This document shows, piece after piece, positions 8,379 through 15,645 of a DNA stretch of 34,910 bases. The notes beneath the pieces are model-generated. The model was not told where the DNA came from. It saw only the letters and a list, made by a program, of their open reading frames with translations, and ran no database searches. Positions within the stretch are counted from its first letter, which is position 1. Each line of letters begins with the position of its first letter. Source of the DNA: Oscillospiraceae bacterium (GTDB taxonomy: Bacteria; Bacillota; Clostridia; Oscillospirales; Oscillospiraceae); NCBI GenBank assembly GCA_017937195.1, contig JAGBEA010000001.1:1-34910 (forward strand), written 5' to 3'. Position numbers and translations under genes: made by a program.

Positions 8379-9017
8379 ATGAAACTGATCCTTTTGGGTG
8401 CTCCTGGTGTCGGTAAAGGCACACAGGCAGATATCCTGACAAGAGAGCTCCACATTCCGGCCATCTCCACCGGCAATATGCTGCGTGCGGCCATGAAGGA
8501 TCACACCCCTCTGGGTGAAAAGGTCCGCGAGTACATGGACACCGGCAAGCTGGTTTCCGATGAGATCGTGATCGAGCTTCTCAGCAATCGTATTCAGGAC
8601 CCCGACTGTGCCAATGGTTTCATCCTCGACGGCGTGCCCCGCACGATCGGTCAGGCTGAGGCTCTGGAGCAGGCCGGTATCAGCTTCGACGCTGCTGTCG
8701 TCTTGGAAAACAGCGACGATGTGATCATCGAGCGCATCGGCGGCAGACGCGTCTGCGAGGTTTGCGGCGCCAGCTATCACCTCAAGCACAGCCCCGCGAA
8801 AGTGGATGGCGTGTGTGATAAGTGCGGCGGCAAGCTCGTGCAACGCAAGGATGATGCCCCCGAAACGGTGAAGAACCGTTTGGAGGTGTATCACAGCACG
8901 ACAGAGCCCCTGAAGGGTTTTTACGAGACCCGTGGGATTCTGAAGACCGTGTATGATCAGCCTACCATCGCTGAAACGACACGGGAACTCATGGCAGTGT
9001 TAGGAGAGATCAGATGA
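8379..9017 (+). CDS. adk: adenylate kinase (zinc-LID type)
   Basis: A 212-aa cytosolic enzyme that interconverts ATP + AMP and 2 ADP. The P-loop GAPGVGKGT is at residues 7-15. The AMP-binding motif reads DGVPRT (84-89), where the family usually has DGFPRT. The LID domain carries four cysteines, C126, C129, C146 and C149, the structural zinc site of Gram-positive Adk. A TGGAGG site precedes the ATG. The stop overlaps the map start (ATGA), so adk and map are coupled, as is common in Firmicutes spc operons. Confidence 0.98.
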   Translation: MKLILLGAPGVGKGTQADILTRELHIPAISTGNMLRAAMKDHTPLGEKVREYMDTGKLVSDEIVIELLSNRIQDPDCANGFILDGVPRTIGQAEALEQAGISFDAAVVLENSDDVIIERIGGRRVCEVCGASYHLKHSPAKVDGVCDKCGGKLVQRKDDAPETVKNRLEVYHSTTEPLKGFYETRGILKTVYDQPTIAETTRELMAVLGEIR

Positions 9018-9775
9018 TCACTCTGAAATCCAGCCACGAGATTGAAATGATGCGCCGGGCGGGAAAGATTACCGCGGCTGCCCGTGCAGTGGCACGGGAT
9101 ATGGTAAAACCCGGTGTAACAACCCAACAAATTGACCAGGCAGTGTATCAATTCATCACCTCTCAAGGTGCGACCCCGTCATTCCTGAACTACGGTGGCT
9201 TTCCCGCCAGCGCGTGTGTCAGCGTGAATGACGAGGTGATCCACGGCATTCCCGGCAACCGAGTGCTGCAGGAAGGTGACATCGTCAGTGTGGATGTGGG
9301 CGCCTATATTGGCGGCTTCCACGGTGACTGTGCAGGAACCTATCCCTGCGGCCAGGTGTCCGACGAGGCGATGCGGCTCATTCGTGTGACGCAGCAGAGC
9401 TTCTTCGAGGGCATGAAGTTTGCCAAGGAAGGTTACCGCCGCTCGGATATCTCCGCGGCGATTCAGAAGTATGTGGAAGAGAACGGCTTTTCCGTTGTCC
9501 GCGAGTTTGTGGGACACGGGATCGGCCGCCAGCTGCATGAAGATCCTCAGGTGCCCAACTATGGTGCTCCCGGCCACGGTCCTCGCTTGCTGCGGGGTAT
9601 GACGCTGGCAGTGGAACCTATGGTCAACGCAGGTACTGCGGCGATCCGGCAGCTGTCGGACGGTTGGACGGTGAAAACCGCCGATGGTAAGCTGTCCGCG
9701 CACTATGAGAACACCATCTTAATTACGGCCGGGGAGCCGGAGCTTCTGACGGACCCCGAGAATTCACTGGTGTAA
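9014..9775 (+). CDS. map: type I methionine aminopeptidase
   Basis: A 253-aa enzyme that removes the initiator methionine from nascent proteins. All catalytic and metal-binding residues are present: H77 (VIHGIP), D94 (SVDVGA), D105 (GDCAGT), H168 (GHGIG), E201 (VEPM) and E232 (YENT). There is no N-terminal zinc-finger extension, so it is the short bacterial class. It overlaps adk by 4 nt and is followed 5 nt later by the KOW gene. Confidence 0.97.
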   Translation: MITLKSSHEIEMMRRAGKITAAARAVARDMVKPGVTTQQIDQAVYQFITSQGATPSFLNYGGFPASACVSVNDEVIHGIPGNRVLQEGDIVSVDVGAYIGGFHGDCAGTYPCGQVSDEAMRLIRVTQQSFFEGMKFAKEGYRRSDISAAIQKYVEENGFSVVREFVGHGIGRQLHEDPQVPNYGAPGHGPRLLRGMTLAVEPMVNAGTAAIRQLSDGWTVKTADGKLSAHYENTILITAGEPELLTDPENSLV

Positions 9776-9780
9776 CAGTT

Positions 9781-10062
9781 ATGGACATTGCTAAATCAAA
9801 CATCGTAAAATCCATTGCCGGCAGGGATGCAGGAAGTCTGTTCTTTGTTCTGGGAACAGACGGAGATTTCCTCCTGCTGGCCGATGGCAAGCGGCGCAGG
9901 GTAGAAGACCCCAAGCGCAAGCGGCGCAAGCACGTGGTGCTGGTGTCCCAGAGCGATACGCCCCTTGCCATGAAAATCAGAAGCAGCGATAAAATCACGA
10001 ATAGTGAGCTTCGTAAAGCCATTGCCGCCATCGGCGGTGGTAATCAAGACCAGGAGGGATAA
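9781..10062 (+). CDS. KOW-domain RNA-binding protein (L14e/L6e/L27e-like)
   Basis: A 93-aa basic protein. Residues ~5-35 (SNIVKSIAGRDAGSLFFVLG) fit the KOW-type barrel, followed by a strongly basic stretch RRRVEDPKRKRRKH (about 38-51) suited to RNA binding. Small KOW proteins of this type are found between map and infA in many Clostridia and resemble archaeal/eukaryotic L14e. Their function on the ribosome is not established. The RBS is weak, and its position 5 nt after map suggests translational coupling. It is followed 3 nt later by infA. Confidence 0.85.
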   Translation: MDIAKSNIVKSIAGRDAGSLFFVLGTDGDFLLLADGKRRRVEDPKRKRRKHVVLVSQSDTPLAMKIRSSDKITNSELRKAIAAIGGGNQDQEG

Positions 10063-10065
10063 CAC

Positions 10066-10284
10066 TTGGCAAAATCCGATATGATCGAAGTTGAGGGCGT
10101 AGTGGTCGAGTCCCTGCCCAACACCACATTCCAAGTTGACATTGGAAATGGACATACAATTTTAGCGCATATTTCCGGAAAGCTCAGAATGAATTTCATC
10201 AGGATTCTGCCCGGTGACAAGGTGACTGTGGAAATGTCCCCTTATGACCTGACCCGTGGCCGGATTACCTGGCGTAGTAAGTAG
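10066..10284 (+). CDS. infA: translation initiation factor IF-1
   Basis: A 72-aa single S1/OB-fold protein, exactly the family length. IF-1 occupies the 30S A site during initiation. The start is TTG at 10066, about 8 nt after AGGAGGG; the encoded N-terminus [19 protein letters not shown] and the C-terminus [15 protein letters not shown] are canonical. The rare TTG codon and the short 3-nt gap to the KOW gene suggest coupled translation. Next is rpmJ. Confidence 0.98.
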   Translation: MAKSDMIEVEGVVVESLPNTTFQVDIGNGHTILAHISGKLRMNFIRILPGDKVTVEMSPYDLTRGRITWRSK

Positions 10285-10297
10285 GAGGTTTAAATCA

Positions 10298-10411
10298 ATG
10301 AAAGTAAGACCGTCCGTGAAGCCCATGTGCGAGAAGTGCAAGATTATTCGCCGTAAAGGTCGCGTTATGGTGATCTGCGAGAATCCCAAGCACAAGCAGC
10401 GTCAGGGCTAA
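10298..10411 (+). CDS. rpmJ: 50S ribosomal protein L36 (zinc form)
   Basis: A 37-aa gene read by eye: [20 protein letters not shown] at the start and [10 protein letters not shown] at the end. The zinc ligands C11, C14, C27 and H32 are all present, so this is the zinc-dependent form. L36 is the smallest 50S protein and bridges 23S rRNA helices near L6. The ATG is preceded by TAGGAGG (10282-10288). Its position between infA and rpsM is standard. Confidence 0.98.
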   Translation: MKVRPSVKPMCEKCKIIRRKGRVMVICENPKHKQRQG

Positions 10412-10436
10412 GTAGAAAGTGGAGGTGCTTTAAACT

Positions 10437-10805
10437 ATGGCACGTATTGCCGGTATTGACCTGCCCAAGGACAAGCGAATCGAAATCGGTTTGACTTATG
10501 TCTATGGTATTGGCAGAAAGAGCGCAACTGATATCCTGGCTAAGGCCGGTATCAACCCCGACACCCGCGTTAAGGATCTGACCGAGGCTGAGGAGGCTAA
10601 GCTCCGCGAAGTCATCGATCAGGACTACGTTGTGGAAGGCGACCTGCGTCGCCAGGTGGCGCTGGACATCAAGCGTCTGACCGAAATCGGCTGCTATCGC
10701 GGCATGCGTCATCGCCGCGGCCTGCCCGTTCGCGGCCAGCGCAGCAAGACCAACGCCCGTACCCGCAAGGGTCCCAAGAAGACCATTGCTAACAAGAAGA
10801 AGTAA
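10437..10805 (+). CDS. rpsM: 30S ribosomal protein S13
   Basis: A 122-aa protein ([27 protein letters not shown]). S13 lies in the 30S head and makes bridges to 23S rRNA and L5. The helix-two-turn-helix motif and the basic tail ([20 protein letters not shown]) that reaches toward P-site tRNA are intact. It has a GGAGGTG site and is followed by rpsK after 15 nt. Confidence 0.99.
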   Translation: MARIAGIDLPKDKRIEIGLTYVYGIGRKSATDILAKAGINPDTRVKDLTEAEEAKLREVIDQDYVVEGDLRRQVALDIKRLTEIGCYRGMRHRRGLPVRGQRSKTNARTRKGPKKTIANKKK

Positions 10806-10820
10806 GGAGGGAAGTAGAAT

Positions 10821-11222
10821 ATGGCTAATGTGAAAAACGGCAAGAAGGTTATCCGCCGTCGCCGCGAAAAGAAGAATATCGAAAAGGGCCAGGTGCATAT
10901 TCGTTCTTCCTTCAACAACACCATGGTGACTGTCACCGACGCACAGGGCAACGCCCTGAGCTGGGCCTCCTCCGGTGGCCTGGGCTTCCGCGGCAGCAAG
11001 AAGTCTACCCCCTTCGCTGCCCAGAGTGCTGCTGAGACGGCTGCCAAGGCCGCTATGGAGCACGGCCTGAAGACCGTCGAGGTCTTCGTTAAGGGTCCCG
11101 GCCAGGGTCGCGAGGCTGCGATCCGCGCCCTGCAGGCTGTGGGTCTGGAAGTCACCATGATCAAGGACGTGACTCCCATTCCTCACAACGGCTGCCGTCC
11201 CCCCAAGCGTCGTCGCGTGTAA
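10821..11222 (+). CDS. rpsK: 30S ribosomal protein S11
   Basis: A 133-aa protein of the 30S platform, next to the Shine-Dalgarno helix. The family blocks [37 protein letters not shown] and [20 protein letters not shown] are complete, including the PHNGCRPPK signature. The N-terminal extension is basic ([18 protein letters not shown]), as in other Firmicutes. Confidence 0.99.
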   Translation: MANVKNGKKVIRRRREKKNIEKGQVHIRSSFNNTMVTVTDAQGNALSWASSGGLGFRGSKKSTPFAAQSAAETAAKAAMEHGLKTVEVFVKGPGQGREAAIRALQAVGLEVTMIKDVTPIPHNGCRPPKRRRV

Positions 11223-11247
11223 TCGGAACAAGGAGGATAAGTAGAAT

Positions 11248-11850
11248 ATGGCTAAGAATATGCAGCCTATCGCCAAGCGTTGCAAGGCGCTGGGCATCTC
11301 TCCTGCCGTTATGGGTTACTCCAAGAAGGAGACCAAGCGCAACCCCGGCGGCCAGATGAGAAAGAAGAAGAGCGAGTACGCCATTCAGCTGAACGAGAAG
11401 CAGAAGGTTAAGTTCGTTTACGGCATCCTGGAGAAGCAGTTCCGTATGTACTACGAGAAGGCTTCCCGTATGCCCGGTAAGACCGGCGAGAACCTGCTGA
11501 GCCTGGTTGAGCGCCGTCTGGATAACGTGGTGTACCGTCTGGGCTTCGCCATGACCCGCCGTGAGGCCCGTCAGCTGGTGAACCATGCCCATTTCACCGT
11601 CAACGGCCAGAAGGTGGATATCCCCTCCTATCTGGTTCGCGTGGGCGATGTGATCGAGGTCAAGGAGAGCAGCCGCTCTTCCGTGGCTTTCAAGCGCCTG
11701 ACCGCCGAGGACGCACCCCTGGTGACCGTTCCCCAGTGGCTGGAGCGTGACAAGAACGCCCTCAAGGGCACCGTGGCTAAGATGCCCGCCCGTGAGGACA
11801 TTGATATGCCCATCGAGGAACACCTCATCGTCGAGTTGTACTCCAAGTAA
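11248..11850 (+). CDS. rpsD: 30S ribosomal protein S4
   Basis: A 200-aa S4, a primary binder of the 16S 5' domain and a fidelity protein at the mRNA entry. The S4 RNA-binding domain is clear ([20 protein letters not shown] and [21 protein letters not shown]). The N-terminus ([20 protein letters not shown]) lacks the zinc-ligand cysteines and departs from the usual RYxGPxxKxxRRxG start, so this is a zinc-independent variant. It ends ALIVEFYSR-like (HLIVELYSK). It lies between rpsK and rpoA, its normal clostridial place. Confidence 0.97.
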   Translation: MAKNMQPIAKRCKALGISPAVMGYSKKETKRNPGGQMRKKKSEYAIQLNEKQKVKFVYGILEKQFRMYYEKASRMPGKTGENLLSLVERRLDNVVYRLGFAMTRREARQLVNHAHFTVNGQKVDIPSYLVRVGDVIEVKESSRSSVAFKRLTAEDAPLVTVPQWLERDKNALKGTVAKMPAREDIDMPIEEHLIVELYSK

Positions 11851-11888
11851 TAGGGTCGAAGCCCTCATACAGCAAAGGAACCAAATAA

Positions 11889-11908
11889 GGTGCAGAAGCG
11901 TCTGCACC
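11889..11908 (+). other. stem-loop between rpsD and rpoA
   Basis: GGTGCAGA (11889-11896) pairs with TCTGCACC (11901-11908) around a 4-nt AGCG loop in the 84-nt rpsD-rpoA gap. No T-run follows, so it is not an obvious terminator. It ends 15 nt before the GGAGGG site of rpoA and could influence rpoA mRNA stability or translation (inference). Confidence 0.5.
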
Positions 11909-11934
11909 CAAACGAGAATGAAGGAGGGTACTGC

Positions 11935-12888
11935 ATGATCGAAATTGAGAAGCCCCAGATCGAGTGTATCGAAACGCCCGGCGATGCTTCCTATGGAAAA
12001 TATGTGATCGAACCCCTGGAGCGCGGTTACGGAACGACCTTGGGTAATGCGCTGCGCCGCATTATGCTTTCGTCTCTTCCCGGCACGGCTGCCACCAGCA
12101 TCAAGATTGCCGGTGTCCAGCACGAGTTTTCCACCATTCCCGGTGTGAAGGAAGATGTGACGGAGATCGTTCTGAATGTGAAGAATCTGCTGACCAAGCT
12201 GCACTGTGATGGCCCCAAGACCGTCTATATTGAGGCGGCAGGCCCTTGTGAAGTGACGGCCGGCGATATCAAGAGCGACGGTGAAGTTGAGGTTCTCAAC
12301 CCCGAACTGCATCTGGCTACCCTGGATGTGGGTGCCACGCTGGATATGGAGATCACCTTGAGCCACGGCCGCGGCTATGTGCCTGCTGACCGTAACAAGG
12401 CGGTTCGCGCCGGTACCATCGGTGTGATCCCCATTGACTCCATTTACACGCCCGTGTACAAAGTCAACTACACGGTGGAGAACACCCGCGTGGGCAATAT
12501 GACTGACTTTGACAAGCTGACGCTGGAAGTCTGGACTGATTCCACCATCACCGCCAGAGACGCCGTGTCCCTGGGCGCCAAGATCCTGTGCGATCACTTC
12601 GCGCTGTTTACCGACCTGTCCGACACGCTGGGCGATCAGTCCATCGTGGTGGAGAAGGCTACCGATCAGCGCAACAAGGTGCTGGAGATGACCATCGAAG
12701 AGCTGGATCTGTCCGTCCGCAGCTTCAACTGCCTCAAACGCGCCAACATCAACACCGTCGAGGACTTGATCAGCAAGACCGAAGACGAGATGATGAAGGT
12801 CCGCAACCTGGGTCGCAAGTCCCTGGAGGAAGTTATCAACAAGCTGGCCATGATGGATCTGACTCTGGCCAACCAAGAAAACAACTGA
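11935..12888 (+). CDS. rpoA: RNA polymerase alpha subunit
   Basis: A 317-aa protein. The N-terminal assembly domain contains [20 protein letters not shown], the hallmark of alpha. The linker lies near residue 230, and the C-terminal domain has the helix-hairpin-helix part [20 protein letters not shown] and [12 protein letters not shown] that binds UP elements and activators. An open upstream frame from 11890 is not used: ATG 11935 follows AAGGAGGG (11921-11928) at a normal distance and gives the canonical start [10 protein letters not shown]. rplQ follows after 42 nt. Confidence 0.98.
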   Translation: MIEIEKPQIECIETPGDASYGKYVIEPLERGYGTTLGNALRRIMLSSLPGTAATSIKIAGVQHEFSTIPGVKEDVTEIVLNVKNLLTKLHCDGPKTVYIEAAGPCEVTAGDIKSDGEVEVLNPELHLATLDVGATLDMEITLSHGRGYVPADRNKAVRAGTIGVIPIDSIYTPVYKVNYTVENTRVGNMTDFDKLTLEVWTDSTITARDAVSLGAKILCDHFALFTDLSDTLGDQSIVVEKATDQRNKVLEMTIEELDLSVRSFNCLKRANINTVEDLISKTEDEMMKVRNLGRKSLEEVINKLAMMDLTLANQENN

Positions 12889-12930
12889 TTTCGCGCTCTG
12901 CGCGGATATCCTTACAAGGAGGAAACTGAA

Positions 12931-13275
12931 ATGCCCGGAACTCGTAAGCTCGGTAAGACTACCGATCAGCGTATGGCGATGCTCCGTCAGCAGGTCACCG
13001 ATTTCCTGGCCAACGGCAAGATGGAGACCACCATCACCCGCGCCAAGGAGATCAAGCCCCTGGCTGAAAAGATGATTACCCTGGGCAAGAAGGGTGATCT
13101 GGCAGCCTATCGTCAGGCTCTGAGCTTCATCACCAGAGAGGATGTTGCCAACAAGCTGTTCAAGGAGATCGCTCCTGAATATGCTGAGCGCAACGGTGGC
13201 TACACCCGCATCATCCGCACCGGCGTTCGCCGCGGCGATGCTGCTGAGACCGCCATCATCGAGCTGGTTAAGTAA
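12931..13275 (+). CDS. rplQ: 50S ribosomal protein L17
   Basis: A 114-aa protein ([25 protein letters not shown]). L17 lies near the tunnel exit. It has the family blocks [24 protein letters not shown] and [27 protein letters not shown]. The 42-nt spacer before it contains a small CGCGC/GCGCG hairpin (12892-12904). It is the last gene of the ribosomal operon, with a strong terminator starting 19 nt after the stop. Confidence 0.99.
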   Translation: MPGTRKLGKTTDQRMAMLRQQVTDFLANGKMETTITRAKEIKPLAEKMITLGKKGDLAAYRQALSFITREDVANKLFKEIAPEYAERNGGYTRIIRTGVRRGDAAETAIIELVK

Positions 13276-13293
13276 GCACAGTACGAACAAATG

Positions 13294-13340
13294 AAAAAGC
13301 CCTTTGCTATGGCTCAGCCGCCATAGCAAAGGGCTTTTTT
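13294..13340 (+). terminator. intrinsic terminator of the ribosomal operon
   Basis: A 20-bp stem: 13294-13313 pairs perfectly with 13320-13339 around the loop TCAGCC. It starts with AAAAA and ends in TTTTTT, so it can work in both directions. Bases 13308-13342 (loop, right arm and T-run included) are repeated exactly at 13501-13535. Confidence 0.93.
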
Positions 13341-13535
13341 GCGTGATACCGCACAAGAATGAAAGAGAAGAAAGAACAAGCGCTGCTGCGAAAGGAAAGG
13401 ATCTGTGAAGGGAAACCATCAGGGTGTCCCTTCACGTTTGATCTATGCCATTTGCCGCAGGCAAATGGAAAGGAACGGCAGAAGGATCTGCCGTTCCTTT
13501 TATGGCTCAGCCGCCATAGCAAAGGGCTTTTTTGC
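13308..13535. repeat. 35-bp exact direct repeat flanking a block of nested hairpins
   Basis: Bases 13308-13342 and 13501-13535 are identical over 35 nt. The 158 nt between them hold three further stem-loops: GTGAAGGGA/TCCCTTCAC (13405-13413/13427-13435), CCATTTGCC/GGCAAATGG (13448-13456/13460-13468) and a 13-bp stem AAAGGAACGGCAG/CTGCCGTTCCTTT (13469-13481/13488-13500). The second copy of the repeat keeps only a 6-bp stem (TATGGC/GCCATA). The whole 405-nt rplQ-to-13681 gap otherwise carries no convincing gene. A short + frame (13359 on) crosses the hairpins, but every stem is palindromic and no RBS precedes it. The block looks like a compound, possibly dispersed, intergenic repeat. Confidence 0.75.
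13469..13501 (+). terminator. second hairpin terminator-like element
   Basis: A 13-bp perfect stem with a 6-nt loop (AAGGAT), ending in a short T-run that continues directly into the second copy of the 35-bp repeat. That copy adds another TTTTTT at 13528-13533. Together they could act as a back-up terminator for the ribosomal operon. Confidence 0.55.
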
Positions 13536-13536
13536 A

Positions 13537-13565
13537 TTGTGCAGAGTGGTGCTTTGTGGTATACT
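13537..13565 (+). promoter_or_regulatory. sigma-A-type promoter for the zinc-ribbon membrane protein
   Basis: A -35 TTGTGC (13537-13542), 17-bp spacer and -10 TATACT (13560-13565) with an extended TGG before the -10. It begins just after the repeat block and lies about 115 nt before the start at 13681. A second TATAAT (13643-13648) closer to the gene has no good -35. The leader between them can form AAGTTGC/GCAACTT. Confidence 0.65.
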
Positions 13566-13680
13566 GTGACAAAGAAACCTCAAGTTGCTGTAAATAATAG
13601 GGAACGCAACTTCAAGTTGGTGGATTCAGATGCCATATTCCTTATAATGGGACATAGATATAGCATAGGAGGGTGGAGCG

Positions 13681-14487
13681 ATGCTGGCTGTCAAATGCAA
13701 AAACTGTGGAAAGCGATATGACTACCGGGAACACGGCTGCTGTCCGGAGTGCGGCGCGTATAACCGTCCGCCGCGGCGAAACTGCGTAGGCGTCGATGGC
13801 GTTGTGCACCGTATGACTGATGCGGATTTTCTGGAGAACAGCCATAAGCGCCGCCGCAGCCAAGGCGGCAAGGTCTGTTTTGAGCAGGATGTTTGCTATG
13901 AGGATCAGGCGCGCAAGGTGCGCCGCGGCAGCGAGGGAGTCCATATTGACCGTGTGGCAAAGCAGATCGAGCAGGCGGTGACCCGCCGCAGTACAAAGAA
14001 ACCGCCCAAGAAGGCAGGCGCACTGGCAGTCGTTGCCGTCATCGCGGCGATTCTGCCGGCATTGCTGACGACCTGCAGTACCATCGGCAGTGAGATCATC
14101 AGACCGGAACCTCCGGTGGATTATAACGACTTTGGAGAGACGGTCAACAATGTCTGTGCAATGAACGATCTGTTCACATGGTGGGGCGCGGATGCCATCA
14201 TCACAGACTTTGAGGTGCTGCATAACGGCAATCTGAAAGAAGCGGTGATCACCGCATACCGGCTGACTGACACCGACCAGCCGCTGCTGTACTACTCCCA
14301 GCGCAATGTGGAGTGGATGGATATGACGACCTATGACTATGTGACGGATCTGGGCAACGACTACTATAGCTACCACTATTTCCTGCCCGAGGATACCGTT
14401 GTTGGAGAAACAGACTTTATGGCGCTGTGCTGCGGCTATGAAGGGGATACCTACATAGAAACCGAGATCTGGCTGACACTGGAATAA
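13681..14487 (+). CDS. zinc-ribbon single-pass membrane protein of unknown function
   Basis: A 268-aa protein not recognised as a named family. Residues 6-24 carry a zinc-ribbon-like pattern (C6-x2-C9 ... C21-x2-C24; CKNCG and CPECG). Then comes a charged, basic segment (about 53-112, with RRSTKKPPKK), one hydrophobic helix at about 113-132 (ALAVVAVIAAILPALLTTC) and an acidic, Tyr-rich C-terminal domain of ~135 residues that by the positive-inside rule would face outward. The RBS AGGAGGG lies about 8 nt before the ATG. It has its own promoter and terminator, so it is monocistronic. A sensor or envelope role is possible but not shown. Confidence 0.85.
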   Translation: MLAVKCKNCGKRYDYREHGCCPECGAYNRPPRRNCVGVDGVVHRMTDADFLENSHKRRRSQGGKVCFEQDVCYEDQARKVRRGSEGVHIDRVAKQIEQAVTRRSTKKPPKKAGALAVVAVIAAILPALLTTCSTIGSEIIRPEPPVDYNDFGETVNNVCAMNDLFTWWGADAIITDFEVLHNGNLKEAVITAYRLTDTDQPLLYYSQRNVEWMDMTTYDYVTDLGNDYYSYHYFLPEDTVVGETDFMALCCGYEGDTYIETEIWLTLE

Positions 14488-14490
14488 GAG

Positions 14491-14524
14491 AAAAGACCCC
14501 GAACCGCAAGGTTCGGGGTCTTTT
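14491..14524. terminator. bidirectional terminator between 13681 gene and secG
   Basis: A 15-bp perfect stem AAAAGACCCCGAACC / GGTTCGGGGTCTTTT closing a GCAA tetraloop. It has A-run and T-run flanks, so it can serve the + gene ending at 14487 and the - strand secG ending at 14538. Confidence 0.92.
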
Positions 14525-14537
14525 GTGTGAGAAACGA

Positions 14538-14780
14538 TTACATACCGGCTGCCAGCATGCAGTTGATGACCAGAGTCAGCACCACGAAAGCAGCGCCCAC
14601 CCACTTGGTGGCGCGAGCCAGCTTGGCGTCCACGGACTTAGCCTTAGCCTTGGACATATAGGAATCAGCGATACCGCCGATAGTGCCGCTCAGGCCACGG
14701 CTCTTGCCGGACTGGAACAGGATCATGGTGGCCAGAGCCAGACCAACGATCAGCTGCAGGATCGTAACGAAAATCAACAT
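14538..14780 (-). CDS. secG: preprotein translocase subunit SecG
   Basis: An 80-aa protein with two hydrophobic helices (MLIFVTILQLIVGLALATMI and TKWVGAAFVVLTLVINCML) flanking the conserved FQSGKSRGLSGTIGG loop. This is the SecG pattern, though the last loop usually reads SGxGxA. SecG assists SecA cycling at the SecYE channel. The frame extends upstream to 14831, but that would translate the GGAGGG site; ATG at 14780 lies 10 nt after it and gives the family N-terminus. It has its own promoter and is divergent from lexA. Confidence 0.94.
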   Translation of the reverse strand: MLIFVTILQLIVGLALATMILFQSGKSRGLSGTIGGIADSYMSKAKAKSVDAKLARATKWVGAAFVVLTLVINCMLAAGM

Positions 14781-14841
14781 AGCGGATATACCCTCCAATA
14801 TTATTCCGTGCCACATAGGGCACTTTCTCACAGTACAAACT

Positions 14842-14870
14842 ATCTTAACACAGACAAACTATGATTTCAA
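14842..14870 (-). promoter_or_regulatory. secG promoter
   Basis: On the - strand: -35 TTGAAA (14870-14865), 17-bp spacer, -10 TAAGAT (14847-14842) with a TGT before the -10. It lies about 60 nt upstream of the secG start. Confidence 0.7.
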
Positions 14871-14924
14871 GAGGAAAACACGGTTTTTCCCCACAAAAAT
14901 CCGAAAGAAATCACAAAAAGTTAT

Positions 14925-14938
14925 CGAACAAATGTTGC
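14925..14938 (+). promoter_or_regulatory. LexA operator (SOS box)
   Basis: CGAACAAATGTTGC matches 12 of 14 positions of the Gram-positive LexA consensus CGAACRNRYGTTYG. Its right half overlaps the -35 of the lexA promoter (14935-14940), so bound LexA would block polymerase, which is classic autorepression. It is also within 90 nt of the divergent secG promoter. Confidence 0.85.
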
Positions 14939-14963
14939 AATTCTTGGGCGGCTGTGGTATGAT
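14935..14963 (+). promoter_or_regulatory. lexA promoter
   Basis: A -35 TTGCAA (14935-14940), 17-bp spacer and -10 TATGAT (14958-14963) with an extended TGG. It lies about 46 nt upstream of the lexA start and overlaps the SOS box. Confidence 0.75.
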
Positions 14964-15009
14964 GATTCTGTAAGAATAAGGCTGACCGCAGAGGGGAAGG
15001 GGAAAGAAT

Positions 15010-15597
15010 ATGGCACAGCTATCAAAAATGCAGCAGCGGATTTACGATTATATTGCCCAGACGATTCAGGAGCAGGGCTATCCGCCCTCGGTGCGTGAGA
15101 TCGGCGACGCGGTGGGGCTGAAATCCCCCTCCACGGTGCATTTCCATCTCAAGCATCTGGAGGAGCTGGGTGTCATCGGCAAGAGTGCCGGTAAGGGGCG
15201 CGCCATCACGCTGACCGAGGCGCCGCAGGAGGATCGCATCCCCATTGTGGGCACGGTGGCAGCCGGCACGCCTATTCTGGCGCAGGAGTGCATCGAGGAT
15301 TATCTGACCTTTGATACCGGCGGACGCAGTGATGAGTATTTTGCGCTGCGTGTGCGGGGCGAGTCCATGCTGAAGGCCGGCATCCTGCCGGACGATCTGG
15401 TGGTGGTGCGCCAGCAGCGCACGGCCAACAACGGCGAGATCGTGGTGGCGCTGCTGGGCGATGAGGCCACGGTGAAGCGCCTTTCCCGCCGCGGCGGTGA
15501 AGTATGGCTGCTGCCGGAGAACGACGATTATAGCCCCATTGACGGCCGCGAGGCGGAGATCCTCGGCCGCGTGACGGCTGTGATCCGCCAGTATTGA
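15010..15597 (+). CDS. lexA: SOS repressor LexA
   Basis: A 195-aa repressor and self-cleaving protease of the DNA-damage response. The N-terminal winged helix-turn-helix is at about residues 1-65 (GYPPSVREIGDAVGLKSPST). The cleavage site is A85-G86 (TVAAGTPI), and the catalytic dyad is S119 (RGESML) and K156 (EATVKRL). The length is slightly below the ~205 of B. subtilis DinR. The ATG is preceded by GGGGAAGGGGAAAG. The promoter carries its own operator. No other SOS gene is adjacent. Confidence 0.97.
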   Translation: MAQLSKMQQRIYDYIAQTIQEQGYPPSVREIGDAVGLKSPSTVHFHLKHLEELGVIGKSAGKGRAITLTEAPQEDRIPIVGTVAAGTPILAQECIEDYLTFDTGGRSDEYFALRVRGESMLKAGILPDDLVVVRQQRTANNGEIVVALLGDEATVKRLSRRGGEVWLLPENDDYSPIDGREAEILGRVTAVIRQY

Positions 15598-15611
15598 GAA
15601 AACAGCAAACA

Positions 15612-15645
15612 AAAAAATGAGAGAGCTTCGGCTCTCTCATTTTTT
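15612..15645. terminator. bidirectional terminator between lexA and the binding lipoprotein
   Basis: A 15-bp stem AAAAAATGAGAGAGC / GCTCTCTCATTTTTT closing a TTCG tetraloop. It is symmetric and serves both convergent genes. The stop codon of the - strand gene (15639-15637) lies inside the stem. Confidence 0.92.

Noticed and set aside
11161-13419. Very long - strand open frame (752 codons) opposite rpsK-rplQ
   Set aside because: It is a mirror of strongly biased codons in well-identified ribosomal genes, lacks an RBS, and its protein is low-complexity.
13294-13535. CRISPR array
   Set aside because: Only two identical units, 158 nt apart, each containing a terminator hairpin; there are no regular spacers and no cas genes.
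13359-13721. Possible small protein in the rplQ downstream gap
   Set aside because: It is translated through several perfect hairpins and the repeat, has no RBS, and overlaps the promoter and start of the next gene. It is better explained as repeat-element sequence.
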